64,000 bases of DNA from assembly GCA_022841915.1 (NCBI GenBank), contig JALHQN010000006.1, forward strand, positions 1 through 64,000, written 5' to 3'. Numbering within the stretch: the first letter of the stretch is position 1; the number at the start of each line of letters is the position of its first letter. A program made the translations under genes and the position numbers. Of this stretch, positions 1-8,647 are shown piece after piece. A model generated the notes under the pieces. That model worked only from the letters and a program-made list of their open reading frames with translations. It ran no database searches and was not told the DNA's origin. The DNA comes from Burkholderiales bacterium (GTDB lineage: Bacteria; Pseudomonadota; Gammaproteobacteria; Burkholderiales; WYBJ01).

Positions 1-881
1 AGACGCTCGGCCTGGTGGGCGAGAGCGGCTGCGGGAAGTCGACGGTGGCGCGGGCAGTGATACGTCTCGTCGAACCCACGTCGGGCGAAGTGCGCATCCT
101 GGGCAAGGATATCCTGCCGCTGTCGAAGACGCAGATGCGCGAGCATCGGCGTCATGCTCAGATCATCTTCCAGGATCCGTTCTCGTCGTTGAATCCGCGC
201 ATGTCTGCGGGAGACATCGTCGGCGAGCCATTGTTGGTACACAACATCGGGACCAAGAAGTCGCGTCAGGAGCAGGTCGCGGCTTTGTTCGATCGCGTCG
301 GATTGCGGGCGTCGCAGATGAACAGCTTGCCGCATCAGTTCTCGGGCGGGCAGCGGCAGCGAATCGGCATCGCGCGGGCACTGGCACTCGATCCGCGGTT
401 GATCGTCGGCGACGAGCCGGTGTCGGCGCTCGATGTCTCGATACAGGCGCAGGTCATCAATTTGATGATGGACCTGCAGGCCGAGAAAAATCTCTCCTAC
501 CTGTTCATTGCGCACGATCTGGCGGTGGTTGAGCACATCAGCCATCGCGTGGCAGTGATGTACCTGGGAAGGCTTGTCGAGCACGCCGACAAGCGCACGC
601 TCTTCCGCAGCCCGTTGCATCCGTATACCGAGGCGCTACTGTCCGCCGTGCCCGTGCCGAATCCGCGCTTGAAGCGCGAGAAGCGCTTGTTGCAGGGTGA
701 TGTGCCCAGCCCGATCAATCCGCCGTCGGGGTGTCATTTCCACACCCGCTGCTCGTATGCGACCGAGCAGTGCAAGGTCGAGGTGCCGAAGCTGCTGGAG
801 GTGACGCCGGATCATTGGGTGGCTTGCCATCTGCGCCAGCCGGCGGCGCGATCGCCGGCGACGAATCATCTCGTCTCCTGA
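1..881 (+). CDS. Oligopeptide/dipeptide ABC transporter ATP-binding protein (5' partial)
   Basis: This is the ATPase subunit of a peptide or nickel-type ABC importer (OppF/DppF family), acting on the cytoplasmic face of the inner membrane. The reading frame is open at the left window edge, so the N-terminus is missing. The Walker A motif GESGCGKST sits in the first codons seen. The Q-loop ([12 protein letters not shown]), the signature [14 protein letters not shown] and the Walker [13 protein letters not shown] follow in order. The C-terminus has the cysteine-containing oligopeptide-transporter tail ([11 protein letters not shown]). The Walker B has Gly where Ala is usual (LIVADEP). The rest of the transporter should lie upstream of the window. 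The binding protein that follows is on the opposite strand and may or may not belong to it. Confidence 0.93.
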   Translation, partial: TLGLVGESGCGKSTVARAVIRLVEPTSGEVRILGKDILPLSKTQMREHRRHAQIIFQDPFSSLNPRMSAGDIVGEPLLVHNIGTKKSRQEQVAALFDRVGLRASQMNSLPHQFSGGQRQRIGIARALALDPRLIVGDEPVSALDVSIQAQVINLMMDLQAEKNLSYLFIAHDLAVVEHISHRVAVMYLGRLVEHADKRTLFRSPLHPYTEALLSAVPVPNPRLKREKRLLQGDVPSPINPPSGCHFHTRCSYATEQCKVEVPKLLEVTPDHWVACHLRQPAARSPATNHLVS

Positions 882-955
882 GGAGGCGCGAGCGCCTCCT
901 TCATCTGCTTCGGCGATACCGCTGTCGCGGCCCAGGCGCTCCTCAGAGCGCCCGG
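882..955. terminator. Two hairpins between convergent genes
   Basis: Two GC-rich inverted repeats lie in the 83-base gap between convergent genes. The first (882-899) begins right after the ATPase stop codon and is followed by TTCATCT. The second (about 931-955, arms GGCGCT/AGCGCC extended by CCC/GGG) lies just beyond the stop of the minus-strand gene. Neither has a real T-run, so factor-independent termination is plausible but not certain. Confidence 0.4.
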
Positions 956-964
956 GCGTGTAGT

Positions 965-2560
965 TTACTTGTCCATCCAGACGTCTTCCATGCGGTGATG
1001 GGTGTAGATGCCGTTTTTGGAGCGCACATAGCCCTTGACGTGAGGGTGCCAACAGGCGGAACTCGTGGAGTGGTAGACCGACAGTCGGGCTTGCTCTTGC
1101 AGCAGCAGCAGGTCGAGGGTGTTCACGAGTTGCTTGCGCTTGGCCGGATCGAGAGTGGCGGACTGTTCGTTGATCTTCGCTTCAACGTCCTTGCTGCAGT
1201 ATTTGTTGTAGTTCCTGATCGAGGAACACATGAAATTCTCGTAGAGGACGACGTCGGGGTCGTCGATTGCCGAACCGGAGGTTTCGAAGCCCATCTGATA
1301 GGCCCCTTTGATGATGGCGCCGGTGAAGATCGAGTATTCCTTGGGTTCGACCTTGGCGTCGATATAGATGCTGCGCAGTTGGTCGGCCGTCAGTGTGGCA
1401 CCAGCGACGAAGTTGGGCGACGAAGTGCGCACGAATATGCTCGTCTCCAGTTTCTTGTTCGGACCGTAGCCCGCCTCTTCCATGAGCTTGCGGGCCTCGG
1501 CGCGATTCTTCTCGACGTCCTTGCCGAAGCCGGGGACGCTCTCCAGTTGCGCCGGCGTGAGGCCCCACGTGCCGTAAGGGGCGGCCATCATGACGCCGCC
1601 GATGCGTCCGCCGCCGTGCTGTGCCGCCACGAACGCGTTGCGATCCAGGGCAAGCGCCACGGCACGCCTTACCTTTGGGTCGTCGAATGGGGCCGCACGG
1701 TGATTGATCAGCACGACCCCCGTCACCATGGAGCCCGTCGTCGAGCAGACGACGTTCGGCACCTTGCCCTGGATGTCCTTGATCGTGAGAGGGGTCACTG
1801 TGGAGGTGCCGGTCATGTCGAAATCGCCCGAGACGAAGGCCAGCACTCTCGTCGCGGTGCTCGGCATGATGCGATATGTGATGCCATCCAGGTAAGGACG
1901 GCCTTTCTTCCAGTAGTCGGTGTTCTTCACTAGCCGGATCACTTCGTTGGCGCGGAACTCGGCGACCTTGAAAGGGCCGGTGCCGATCGGCTTCTGGCGC
2001 ATCACCTTGCCATCCACATGACAGGGATAGACAGGCGACCATCCGCTCGCGAGAAACGACAGGAACGAAGGTTGCGGCCGACCGAGCACGAAGCTGACTT
2101 CGTGCGGGCCATGGGTGCGGATCTCCTTCAGATTGACATACCACTCCTTGTGCGAGTTCTTGCGCCAGTTGGAGGGGCGCTTTTCCAGGATCATTTCCCA
2201 CGTGCACTGGACATCCGCGCTGGTGAAGGGCTTGCCGTCGTGCCACTTCACACCCTCGCGCAGCTTCATCGTGAGAACTGTGTTGTCGGCGCTCCAGGAC
2301 CAGGAGGTGGCAAGTTCCGGACGCATCGACTCGGGAGTCGCCATTTCGACTTTTTGATCGTAGACGACCAGGTTGTTGAACACAGCCATGAAGGGCTGCA
2401 TGGCGGTGATCGAAGATTCTTCGTGCAGTGAGGCGCTGCTGGGGTTCTCCCGAAGAGGGAAGCGCAGCGTGCCGCCGTACTTCTGGGCGAGCGCTCCGGC
2501 CGCGCTGGTGGCAAGCAGGATGCACAGGATGAACGCTCGAATGCGATGCAGGGAATTCAT
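965..2560 (-). CDS. ABC transporter substrate-binding protein, family 5 (peptide/nickel type)
   Basis: A periplasmic binding protein of the SBP_bac_5 family, 531 residues, a typical length. It starts with a Sec signal peptide (Arg-rich start, hydrophobic stretch FILCILLATSAAGALA, cleavage near AQKYGG). The mature N-terminus GGTLRFPLRENP and the later WHDGKPFTSADVQCTWE block are hallmarks of the family. A strong Shine-Dalgarno (GGAGGAGA) lies upstream of the ATG. The ligand cannot be read from the sequence; peptides, opines or other small solutes are all possible. It converges on the ABC ATPase gene and is therefore transcribed separately from it. Confidence 0.93.
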   Translation of the reverse strand: MNSLHRIRAFILCILLATSAAGALAQKYGGTLRFPLRENPSSASLHEESSITAMQPFMAVFNNLVVYDQKVEMATPESMRPELATSWSWSADNTVLTMKLREGVKWHDGKPFTSADVQCTWEMILEKRPSNWRKNSHKEWYVNLKEIRTHGPHEVSFVLGRPQPSFLSFLASGWSPVYPCHVDGKVMRQKPIGTGPFKVAEFRANEVIRLVKNTDYWKKGRPYLDGITYRIMPSTATRVLAFVSGDFDMTGTSTVTPLTIKDIQGKVPNVVCSTTGSMVTGVVLINHRAAPFDDPKVRRAVALALDRNAFVAAQHGGGRIGGVMMAAPYGTWGLTPAQLESVPGFGKDVEKNRAEARKLMEEAGYGPNKKLETSIFVRTSSPNFVAGATLTADQLRSIYIDAKVEPKEYSIFTGAIIKGAYQMGFETSGSAIDDPDVVLYENFMCSSIRNYNKYCSKDVEAKINEQSATLDPAKRKQLVNTLDLLLLQEQARLSVYHSTSSACWHPHVKGYVRSKNGIYTHHRMEDVWMDK

Positions 2561-3088
2561 GGGTCTCCTCCGATGAACGGTCGGGGCCGCGCAGTGCGCT
2601 GGCCGGGTGTTCGGGCGCGCGCGCGTGAGTGTGTACTGAAGGGAAGCTTCGTTGGCTACCCGCTCATATTTTTTGATGCTGCGCTACCGAACATCTCAGA
2701 TTGTCCACAATATCGTGAACATAGGCTAGCGGCTTTTGGCAACTATGACAAAGCGTGGACTATATGATGGTCATGCACCCAGCGCAGCGGCACCGCGCGG
2801 TTTACGGTGCGATTGAGCAATGCCGCGAGAAAAGACGGTCCGTGGTCTCTTTCTCCGAGGCAAGCCGATGCGCGGCGCGCGCAGAGACAGGTCGCGGCCG
2901 AGTGTCCAGAGTCGGCAAGTCGCTGAACAAAAGCACTGAGAATCGACGCGATACTTTGGCGGAAATGCTCGCCAGTTCTCCGACCTGGGCGCGGTTTCCT
3001 TCGCCCTGACGCCGATGTCGACCATTTCATCCCGTCTGCATCGTCGATGCCGTTCGGCCATCCGTCAACGAACCGCTGACTCAGGACA
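2561..3088. other. Intergenic region, no convincing gene; candidate operator
   Basis: About 530 bases separate the binding-protein start from the end of the VWA gene. Short open frames on both strands have no recognisable protein character. The region should contain the promoter of the minus-strand binding-protein gene. A perfect inverted repeat ATTGTCCACAAT lies at 2700-2711. A TTGTCA hexamer on the minus strand near 2746-2751 could be a -35 element, but no good -10 partner is present at the right distance. Confidence 0.5.
2700..2711. promoter_or_regulatory. Candidate GntR-type operator palindrome
   Basis: The sequence ATTGTCCACAAT is a perfect palindrome with 5-base arms around CC. It has the TTGT-N2-ACAA form common for FadR-subfamily GntR repressors. 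It lies about 140 bases upstream of the binding-protein start. No GntR gene is visible in the window, so the assignment rests on the motif alone. Confidence 0.3.
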
Positions 3089-4534
3089 CTAGGCGTCGAC
3101 TTCGAGCAAGTCGGTGATGACGCGCTCCAGGTCGTTCAGGCTCGCGCACACGCGCACCAGATTGCAGTACGGGGCATAGCGATACATGTCCGAATCGCCC
3201 GTGCCCCAGGAAGAGCGGAATTCCGGATTGAGCCAAACGATGCGCTTCGCGCGCTGGGACATGCGGCTCACGATATCGGTGCGTGGATCGTTCCCGTTGC
3301 CGCGCGCATCGCCGAGGATGATGACGGTGGTCTTGTTGGTCACTGCGTCCATCCATCCGTCTTCGAAATCGGCGAAGGCGTTGCCGTAGTTCGACGAGCC
3401 GAAGCCGACGGTGCTCATGATGCGTTTGACCGCCTCGTCGATCGTGTTCTTCTCCAGGATGTCGCTGACTTCCACTAGCGAACCGGTATAGGCGAAGGCA
3501 CGCAGATCGGAGAGCACTTCGTTCAGTGCATAGATCAGCATCAGCAGGAACTCGGATACCCAGGCGACCGAGTTCGAGACGTCGCACAAGACCATGATCC
3601 GGGGCTTGTCGATCTGCTTCTGTTTCCAGATCGTGAGGAACGGGATGCCGCCCCAGCCCATGTTTCGGCGCATCGTGCGACGAACGTCGAGCTGCCCGCG
3701 TTGCTTGCGGCGACGTTTGCGTGAATAGCGTGTGGCCAGACGCTTGGCGATCTGGCGCACGAGCACGCGCATGCGCGCAAGATCGCGCGGATCCAGATTC
3801 ATCAGGCGCGCCTGCTTGAGCATCCGCTCGCGGAACTGTTCTTGCTCACCGCGTGCATAGAGCAGCAGGGCGCGCTCGACGAAGTCCCGCGTGTTGTCCC
3901 AAAGGCGTTCCAGGCGTTCGTCGAGCATACGTGCCCTTGCGACACCTTCCTCGCCGTGATCACCATTGCGCAGCTCGATGATTTCGCGCTCGACGTCGCG
4001 CAAGCCCATGCGCTCGAGAATCTGACGCACGAACCGGTTCTTCTGCGTGAAGTACCGGATCTCCTGGATGCTCGATTCGCGGGCCGAGACTTCCATTGCA
4101 GTCGCAAGTGCCACGCTGTCGTTCTTCTCCAACAGTTCCGAAAGGGACGGACCTTGGTCGGCATCCGTCTCGTCGAAATCGGTGGGAGAGGCCGCGCCTG
4201 CTGGAGGGGTGCTCGTCTGCGACGGCTCCCCGGTCGATTGTTCCTGGCGGCTTTCTTCCTGGCTGGCGAGCTCGTTGCGCTGGAAGTAGAGATCGAACGT
4301 CTCGTCGTAGACGACCTTTTCGTCCGGCGTCTTGGCGAGTATCAGTCCGAGCGTGTCCTTGAGGACCGTCCGATCGCCGAAGCCGATGAGGTCCACGGCA
4401 CGGGCGGCATCGATGCCTTCGGAGGCGGAGACGCGCAATCCCGCGCTTCGTGCGACTTGCAGGAAGCGGCGCAGCGGCTCGCTGGCAGCGGCCTGCTGAG
4501 GCGTGGGCGGGGGAGCAATCCGATAGAGCGACAT
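3089..4534 (-). CDS. VWA domain-containing protein (CoxE-like)
   Basis: A 481-residue cytosolic protein of the CoxE-like von Willebrand A family. The N-terminal half is charged and includes an acidic, low-complexity linker (about residues 95-130). The C-terminal half holds the VWA fold with a MIDAS-type DVSNSV motif (DxSxS) and a later GDARGNGNDPRTD segment. It lies 10 bases downstream of the MoxR-type AAA ATPase gene and is surely co-transcribed with it. Such MoxR/VWA pairs act as chaperone machines that insert metals into, or remodel, partner enzymes. No CO dehydrogenase or other obvious client is adjacent, so the client is unknown. Confidence 0.88.
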   Translation of the reverse strand: MSLYRIAPPPTPQQAAASEPLRRFLQVARSAGLRVSASEGIDAARAVDLIGFGDRTVLKDTLGLILAKTPDEKVVYDETFDLYFQRNELASQEESRQEQSTGEPSQTSTPPAGAASPTDFDETDADQGPSLSELLEKNDSVALATAMEVSARESSIQEIRYFTQKNRFVRQILERMGLRDVEREIIELRNGDHGEEGVARARMLDERLERLWDNTRDFVERALLLYARGEQEQFRERMLKQARLMNLDPRDLARMRVLVRQIAKRLATRYSRKRRRKQRGQLDVRRTMRRNMGWGGIPFLTIWKQKQIDKPRIMVLCDVSNSVAWVSEFLLMLIYALNEVLSDLRAFAYTGSLVEVSDILEKNTIDEAVKRIMSTVGFGSSNYGNAFADFEDGWMDAVTNKTTVIILGDARGNGNDPRTDIVSRMSQRAKRIVWLNPEFRSSWGTGDSDMYRYAPYCNLVRVCASLNDLERVITDLLEVDA

Positions 4535-4544
4535 CCCGGTCTGG

Positions 4545-5513
4545 CTAGACGCTGCGGACGATGGCCTGCTGCGCCTTGCGCGTGAGCTCGGTCACTTTCT
4601 TCTCGGCCGCCTCGATGTCCGATTCGAACTTGAGGAGAACGTTGAGCGTGTCGCGCACGAGAGCATCTTCGAGCGCGGCCGTATGCATGAGGACCATGAC
4701 GCGCGCCCAGTCGATCGATTCGCTCACGGACGGCAGCTTCTTGAGATCGAGCGTGCGCAGCTGCTGCACGAAGGACACCACCTGGGCGAGCAGGCGCGCA
4801 TCGATGCCCGGCACCCGCGAGGCGATGATCTTCGCTTCGAGCTTCTCGTCCGGGAAGCCGATGTGCAGGTGCAGGCAGCGGCGCTTCAACGCATCGCCCA
4901 GATCGCGGGTCGAGTTCGATGTCAGCAGTACGATGGGAGGCACGATCGCGCCGATGCTTCCGATCTCGGGGATCGTCACCTGGTAGTCAGAGAGGATTTC
5001 CAGCAGGAAGGCCTCGAATTCCTGATCGGACTTGTCGATCTCATCGATCAGCAGCACCGCTCCCTTGGGCTGCTCGAGCGCCTTGAGCAATGGCCTGGGC
5101 TCGAGAAAGTTCTTGGAGAAGAAGACATCGCCGAAGCCGTGCAGCTTGTCGAGGGAGGTCTTGAGGCTGTCGGTCTCTCCAATCAGGGCGCTGACTTTGT
5201 CGCGCAGGATCTGCGTATAGAGCAGCTGCTTGCCGTACTTCCATTCGTAGAGCGCTTTGGACTCGTCCAGTCCTTCGTAGCACTGCATGCGAATAAGCGG
5301 CAGGTCGAGCCAGCTCGCCACAGACTTGGCCAATTCCGTCTTGCCCACGCCCGCCGGCCCTTCGACGAGGATCGGCTTCTGCAGATGATGGGCGATATAG
5401 ATCGCGGTGGAAATCTGGCGGGTGGCGATATAGCCGACGGCGCTGAGCCCCGCGTCTACTTCTTCGATCGATCCGATATGGGTGGGCAGGGCGACGGGCT
5501 GGGGAGTCTGCAT
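4545..5513 (-). CDS. MoxR-family AAA+ ATPase
   Basis: A 322-residue AAA+ ATPase of the MoxR family, first gene of a two-gene operon with the VWA protein. Walker A is GPAGVGKTE and Walker B is VLLIDEIDKSD, followed by the sensor-1 region LLTSNSTRDLGDALKRRC with an arginine finger. The start was placed at the ATG giving MQTPQPVAL, since the only longer choice is a TTG codon 63 bases upstream with no better ribosome site; neither has a strong Shine-Dalgarno. MoxR ATPases work as hexamers with VWA partners in assembling metalloenzymes; the target here cannot be told from context. Confidence 0.9.
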   Translation of the reverse strand: MQTPQPVALPTHIGSIEEVDAGLSAVGYIATRQISTAIYIAHHLQKPILVEGPAGVGKTELAKSVASWLDLPLIRMQCYEGLDESKALYEWKYGKQLLYTQILRDKVSALIGETDSLKTSLDKLHGFGDVFFSKNFLEPRPLLKALEQPKGAVLLIDEIDKSDQEFEAFLLEILSDYQVTIPEIGSIGAIVPPIVLLTSNSTRDLGDALKRRCLHLHIGFPDEKLEAKIIASRVPGIDARLLAQVVSFVQQLRTLDLKKLPSVSESIDWARVMVLMHTAALEDALVRDTLNVLLKFESDIEAAEKKVTELTRKAQQAIVRSV

Positions 5514-5622
5514 GGTGGAATTCTGGTCGGCAAGCTTGAATTCTCCGAGGATAGCAGGGGAAGAGCCGATGCCCAAGAAGACCTGTGCCGTTCAGGCCGA
5601 GGGTGCGCCTCGGGTAACGATC

Positions 5623-6096
5623 TCACAGCGTGGGCGCACTTGCCGTCGTCTGCGGCGCCGATCTCGTGTGCAACGAGTCCATCAGCGCGACGCCGTCGCG
5701 GAAATTTCGCAGCATCGTAAGAACCAGGTTGAATCTCCCGTCCGCCGCGGGCAGCGCCTGGTCGCTGCGCAGATCGAGGGTGTCCGGGATGAGGTCATCG
5801 CCTCGCCCATGGTCGTAGGCCATGGACCAGTTCGGAAACAAGCGCTCGGCCATCGAGCGGGTCACATCGACTCGCAGGTCGTAGATTCTCTGATCTTGAT
5901 TGATCCGGCCGAACGTTCTTTCCAACTCGGCCCGCGGGCCTTCGAGATACTGCATGACGGTGCAGCGACCACAGAGCAGGATGCCGGTGAGACCGGAGGT
6001 TTCGTTGCGGATACGCGCCACGGACAAGATCTGCGCCAACGTACGACGTTCCAAGGGCTTGAAGGTCTTTGCCGTATAGAGGAGGCAGTAGGGCAT
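5623..6096 (-). CDS. BLUF-domain blue-light sensor protein
   Basis: A 157-residue protein made of a BLUF (FAD-binding blue-light) domain plus a C-terminal tail of about 60 residues with no known output domain. All key flavin-site residues are visible: Tyr7, Asn31, Gln49 (in MQYLEG), and Trp90 and Met92 (in FPNWSM). The domain begins exactly at the ATG giving MPYCLLYT, which is why that start was chosen over the longer open frame. It probably signals by protein-protein contact. It is separate from the second BLUF gene at 17902-18330. The neighbouring genes give no clue to its partner. Confidence 0.88.
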   Translation of the reverse strand: MPYCLLYTAKTFKPLERRTLAQILSVARIRNETSGLTGILLCGRCTVMQYLEGPRAELERTFGRINQDQRIYDLRVDVTRSMAERLFPNWSMAYDHGRGDDLIPDTLDLRSDQALPAADGRFNLVLTMLRNFRDGVALMDSLHTRSAPQTTASAPTL

Positions 6097-6378
6097 GGTG
6101 AGGTTCCAGTGATCTGCCCCTATTGCGGCGCGCCAGGAGGTAACTTTAGCCTCGGCCCAGTCGCCCTCCTGGTGCTCGATGTTCCATGCGTTTCGTGCCC
6201 GCACCTGCGGAGAGTGTCGGCAATTAATGATGCGCGTCGCCAACCGGAGCGGCGCCCGTTTCGTGCGAACCCTGGGTCGATCGCGCCAGGCCAGGGGGGG
6301 CGTGGGGGTCGGTCGACGGCTGTGGGGCTCCGATCTTTCCAGGGGGCGCGTCGCTGCCAGTTCGGCGGCATCGCCAAC

Positions 6379-6660
6379 TCAGTCCTGATCGCGATTGTCC
6401 GCGAGCCATTTCAGCAACATCGCCGTTTCGGCGGAAGCCTCCGAGGCCGGCGCGCCGCCCTCCATCGCTGTTGTCCAGAGGGCGTCGGGAAAACTGCAAA
6501 GTTGGGCATAGTGCTGGGCCAGACGCTCGAGATTCGCGCGCGCGCTCATCCATGACATCGCAAGGCCCGCGGTCTCGGATTCGTCCGCGGGCAGTTGCAG
6601 AACAGCCTGGATCAGCTCGTCCAGCACGGTGATGGATTCGTAGACGCGATCTATTTTCAT
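6379..6660 (-). CDS. Hypothetical protein, 93 residues
   Basis: A small protein starting MKIDRVYESITVLDELIQ, with an acidic, helical character and no membrane segment or recognised motif. The start was placed at the ATG at 6660 because it follows a purine-rich stretch (ATGAGGAGCGC) that works as a ribosome site. The gene is divergent from the methyltransferase gene with 78 bases between them, so they may share a regulatory region. I do not recognise a family. Confidence 0.55.
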   Translation of the reverse strand: MKIDRVYESITVLDELIQAVLQLPADESETAGLAMSWMSARANLERLAQHYAQLCSFPDALWTTAMEGGAPASEASAETAMLLKWLADNRDQD

Positions 6661-6738
6661 GCGCTCCTCATGGGAAATGCGGCTAGACTCGAAAGGGATA
6701 CAAGCCCCGTTCGCGGGCCTTGCTTCGGAGGTCTCAGG

Positions 6739-7338
6739 ATGGAAACGAACGCCAGTGTGGAGTTCTTCGACGGCCAGTTCAAGCTGCAAGTGACCCGCAG
6801 TGAACTGGAGCTGAATTCTTTCGAGAAGGCTGCCCTTCCATTCGTGAGCGGCTCGTTGCTGGATTTCGGCTGTGGCTTGGGCAATCTCGCGCTCTCGGCG
6901 GCACGTCGCGGAAGTCCGGTACTGGCGCTTGACGCTAGTGCGACCGCGGTCGATCACGTGCGAACCGTGGCTCGAAACGAACGGTTGCCGGTGCGTGCGG
7001 AGCGCGTAGACCTTCGGCACTATACGACCGCCGAGTCGTTCGACTCGGTCGTGTCGATCGGATTGTTGATGTTTTTCGATTGCGCAACCGCCTGGCGCCA
7101 ACTCGATCTGCTGATGTCGCTGGTCAAGCCTGGAGGTGTCGCCGCAATCAACGTGCTTACTCAAGGCACGACCTTCATGGGCATGTTCTCCGCGCAAGGC
7201 CATTGCTTGTTCGAGCAAGGCGAGTTGTCGCGTCGGTTCGCAGGCTGGGACGTATTGGTCGATGAAGGCAGCATTTTTCCCGGGCCGCGCGAGACCACGA
7301 AGATGTTCGATACGGTGATCGCGCGCAGACGAGGCTAG
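6739..7338 (+). CDS. Class I SAM-dependent methyltransferase
   Basis: A 199-residue methyltransferase with the Rossmann motif I LDFGCGLGNLALSAA (residues 41-55), an acidic residue ending strand 2 (LALDAS), and a motif-IV-like SVVSIGLLMFF. It resembles the TehB / class 25 group of small cytosolic methyltransferases. The start at 6739 has a good Shine-Dalgarno (GGAGGTC) upstream; the open frame extends further upstream but that part looks non-coding. The substrate is unknown. Confidence 0.85.
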   Translation: METNASVEFFDGQFKLQVTRSELELNSFEKAALPFVSGSLLDFGCGLGNLALSAARRGSPVLALDASATAVDHVRTVARNERLPVRAERVDLRHYTTAESFDSVVSIGLLMFFDCATAWRQLDLLMSLVKPGGVAAINVLTQGTTFMGMFSAQGHCLFEQGELSRRFAGWDVLVDEGSIFPGPRETTKMFDTVIARRRG

Positions 7339-7667
7339 GTCAAGGCGGGCTGTTGAAATGGGGGGGCGCACGGCCCCGATCAGCGTCTGGTTGAGGCTGG
7401 TGCGCTGTCGTTCCTCGGTATGGTCGAGCCGTAGCGGAAGAGCGGACCGATTCTGAAGGGAACCGACAGCCGTGGAGGCTCGAAGCGATGGCTCTCGGGG
7501 TAATCCATGCTGGCAGCGCGTGCCTCGGGATGAAGTCGCACGATTGCCGTCAAAATGGAATCAAGACGCCCGCAGAAGGCGTGAAATAACCTTCCGTTTG
7601 GCGCAAGATGGGGGGCGGTTGTCTATAACACGATGTCGGGGCGCAGATCCCGCGGAGGAGATACTCA
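7339..7667. other. Intergenic region before the Bug receptor gene
   Basis: About 330 bases with no convincing open frame. A TATAAC hexamer at 7624-7629, with a TTGGCG hexamer about 20 bases upstream, may be the promoter for the following gene, although the spacing is long. I see nothing else here. Confidence 0.4.
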
Positions 7668-8630
7668 ATGAAGACACGGATGTTCGATCTCATCTTGTTG
7701 GCGTCGCTGTTGAGCGCGACAACCGCCGCGAGTGCGTTTCCCGATCGGCCGCTGCGTTTCTTGGTGCCGTTTCCGCCGGGCGGAACAACCGACGTCGTCG
7801 CACGCGTCATAGCGCCGAAGGTCGGCGAGATCCTGAAGGCGAATGTCGTCATCGACAACCGGGGCGGCGCGGGCGGCAGCATCGCGACCGAGATGGTCGC
7901 CAAGTCGCGTCCCGACGGCCATACGCTGCTGATGGCGACGAACTCGCACACGGTCAATCCTTCGATCTACAAGGATCTGGGTTTCGACACGGCCAGGGAT
8001 TTCACCTCCGTCGCCTTGGTCGCGGATACGGCGGGTTTGTTCGCTGCGCACCCATTTGTTCCGGCGAACAGTCTGAAGGCCTTCGTCGAACTCGCACGAA
8101 AAAGCAATCCACCACTCGCTTTCGGCAGCGCCGGCGCGGGCACGTACCCGCATCTCGCCTTCGAACTCTTCATGGAGATGGCCAAGATCAAGATGCTGCA
8201 CATTGCCTACAAGGGCGCGGCTCCGGCGCTGACCGATCTGCTGGCCGGGCAGTACGCCTTCAAGGTGGAGGGGGTCGTGACCGGCGTGCCGCACGTCAAG
8301 GCGGGCAGATTGAAGACGTTCGGGGTCACCAGTCGTGAGCGGCTGGCGCAGTTGCCGGATGTGCCGACCGTCGCGGAGCAGGGGTATCCCGATTACGAGA
8401 GCACTTTCTGGATGGCGGTCCTGGTGCCAACGGGGACGCCGAAGGAGATCGTAGCGAGGCTCGAGCAGGCGTTCATTACGGCCACTCAGTCCAAGGATGT
8501 TGCCGACCGGCTACAGGCCATGAGTACGCGCGTGCTCGCCAAGCCGGCCGCCGCAGTCGATGAATTGGTCAAACGCGAATTGGCGCTTTGGCCGGCCATC
8601 GTCAAGCGCACTGGAGCGAGCGCGAAGTAA
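7668..8630 (+). CDS. Tripartite tricarboxylate transporter (Bug-family) substrate-binding protein
   Basis: A 320-residue periplasmic solute receptor of the Bug/TctC family. It has a signal peptide (MKTRMFDLILLASLLSATTA, cleavage near ASA-FPDRP), the family pattern FLVPFPPGGTTDVVAR, and the VVIDNRGGAGGSIATEMVAK and RPDGHTLLMA blocks. A strong Shine-Dalgarno (GCGGAGGAGA) supports the start. No TctA or TctB membrane gene is present, as is common for the many orphan Bug genes of betaproteobacteria. It is followed at 17 bases by the lactonase-like gene, suggesting a two-gene operon. The ligand is probably a carboxylate, which is inferred from the family only. Confidence 0.92.
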   Translation: MKTRMFDLILLASLLSATTAASAFPDRPLRFLVPFPPGGTTDVVARVIAPKVGEILKANVVIDNRGGAGGSIATEMVAKSRPDGHTLLMATNSHTVNPSIYKDLGFDTARDFTSVALVADTAGLFAAHPFVPANSLKAFVELARKSNPPLAFGSAGAGTYPHLAFELFMEMAKIKMLHIAYKGAAPALTDLLAGQYAFKVEGVVTGVPHVKAGRLKTFGVTSRERLAQLPDVPTVAEQGYPDYESTFWMAVLVPTGTPKEIVARLEQAFITATQSKDVADRLQAMSTRVLAKPAAAVDELVKRELALWPAIVKRTGASAK

Positions 8631-8647
8631 TGGGAGAGGGCAGTGAG

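Noticed and set aside
731-1933. Long plus-strand open frame of about 400 codons
   Set aside because: It lies antisense to the binding-protein gene, whose signal peptide and family motifs are clear; the composition of this frame is that of a GC-rich shadow.
1182-2525. Long minus-strand open frame within the binding-protein gene
   Set aside because: It is a frame-shifted copy of the same gene region with Arg/His-rich, non-protein-like sequence.
2755-3009. 84-codon open frame in the gap at 2561-3088
   Set aside because: No Shine-Dalgarno, no motif and several overlapping frames of similar length; not better than chance for this GC content.
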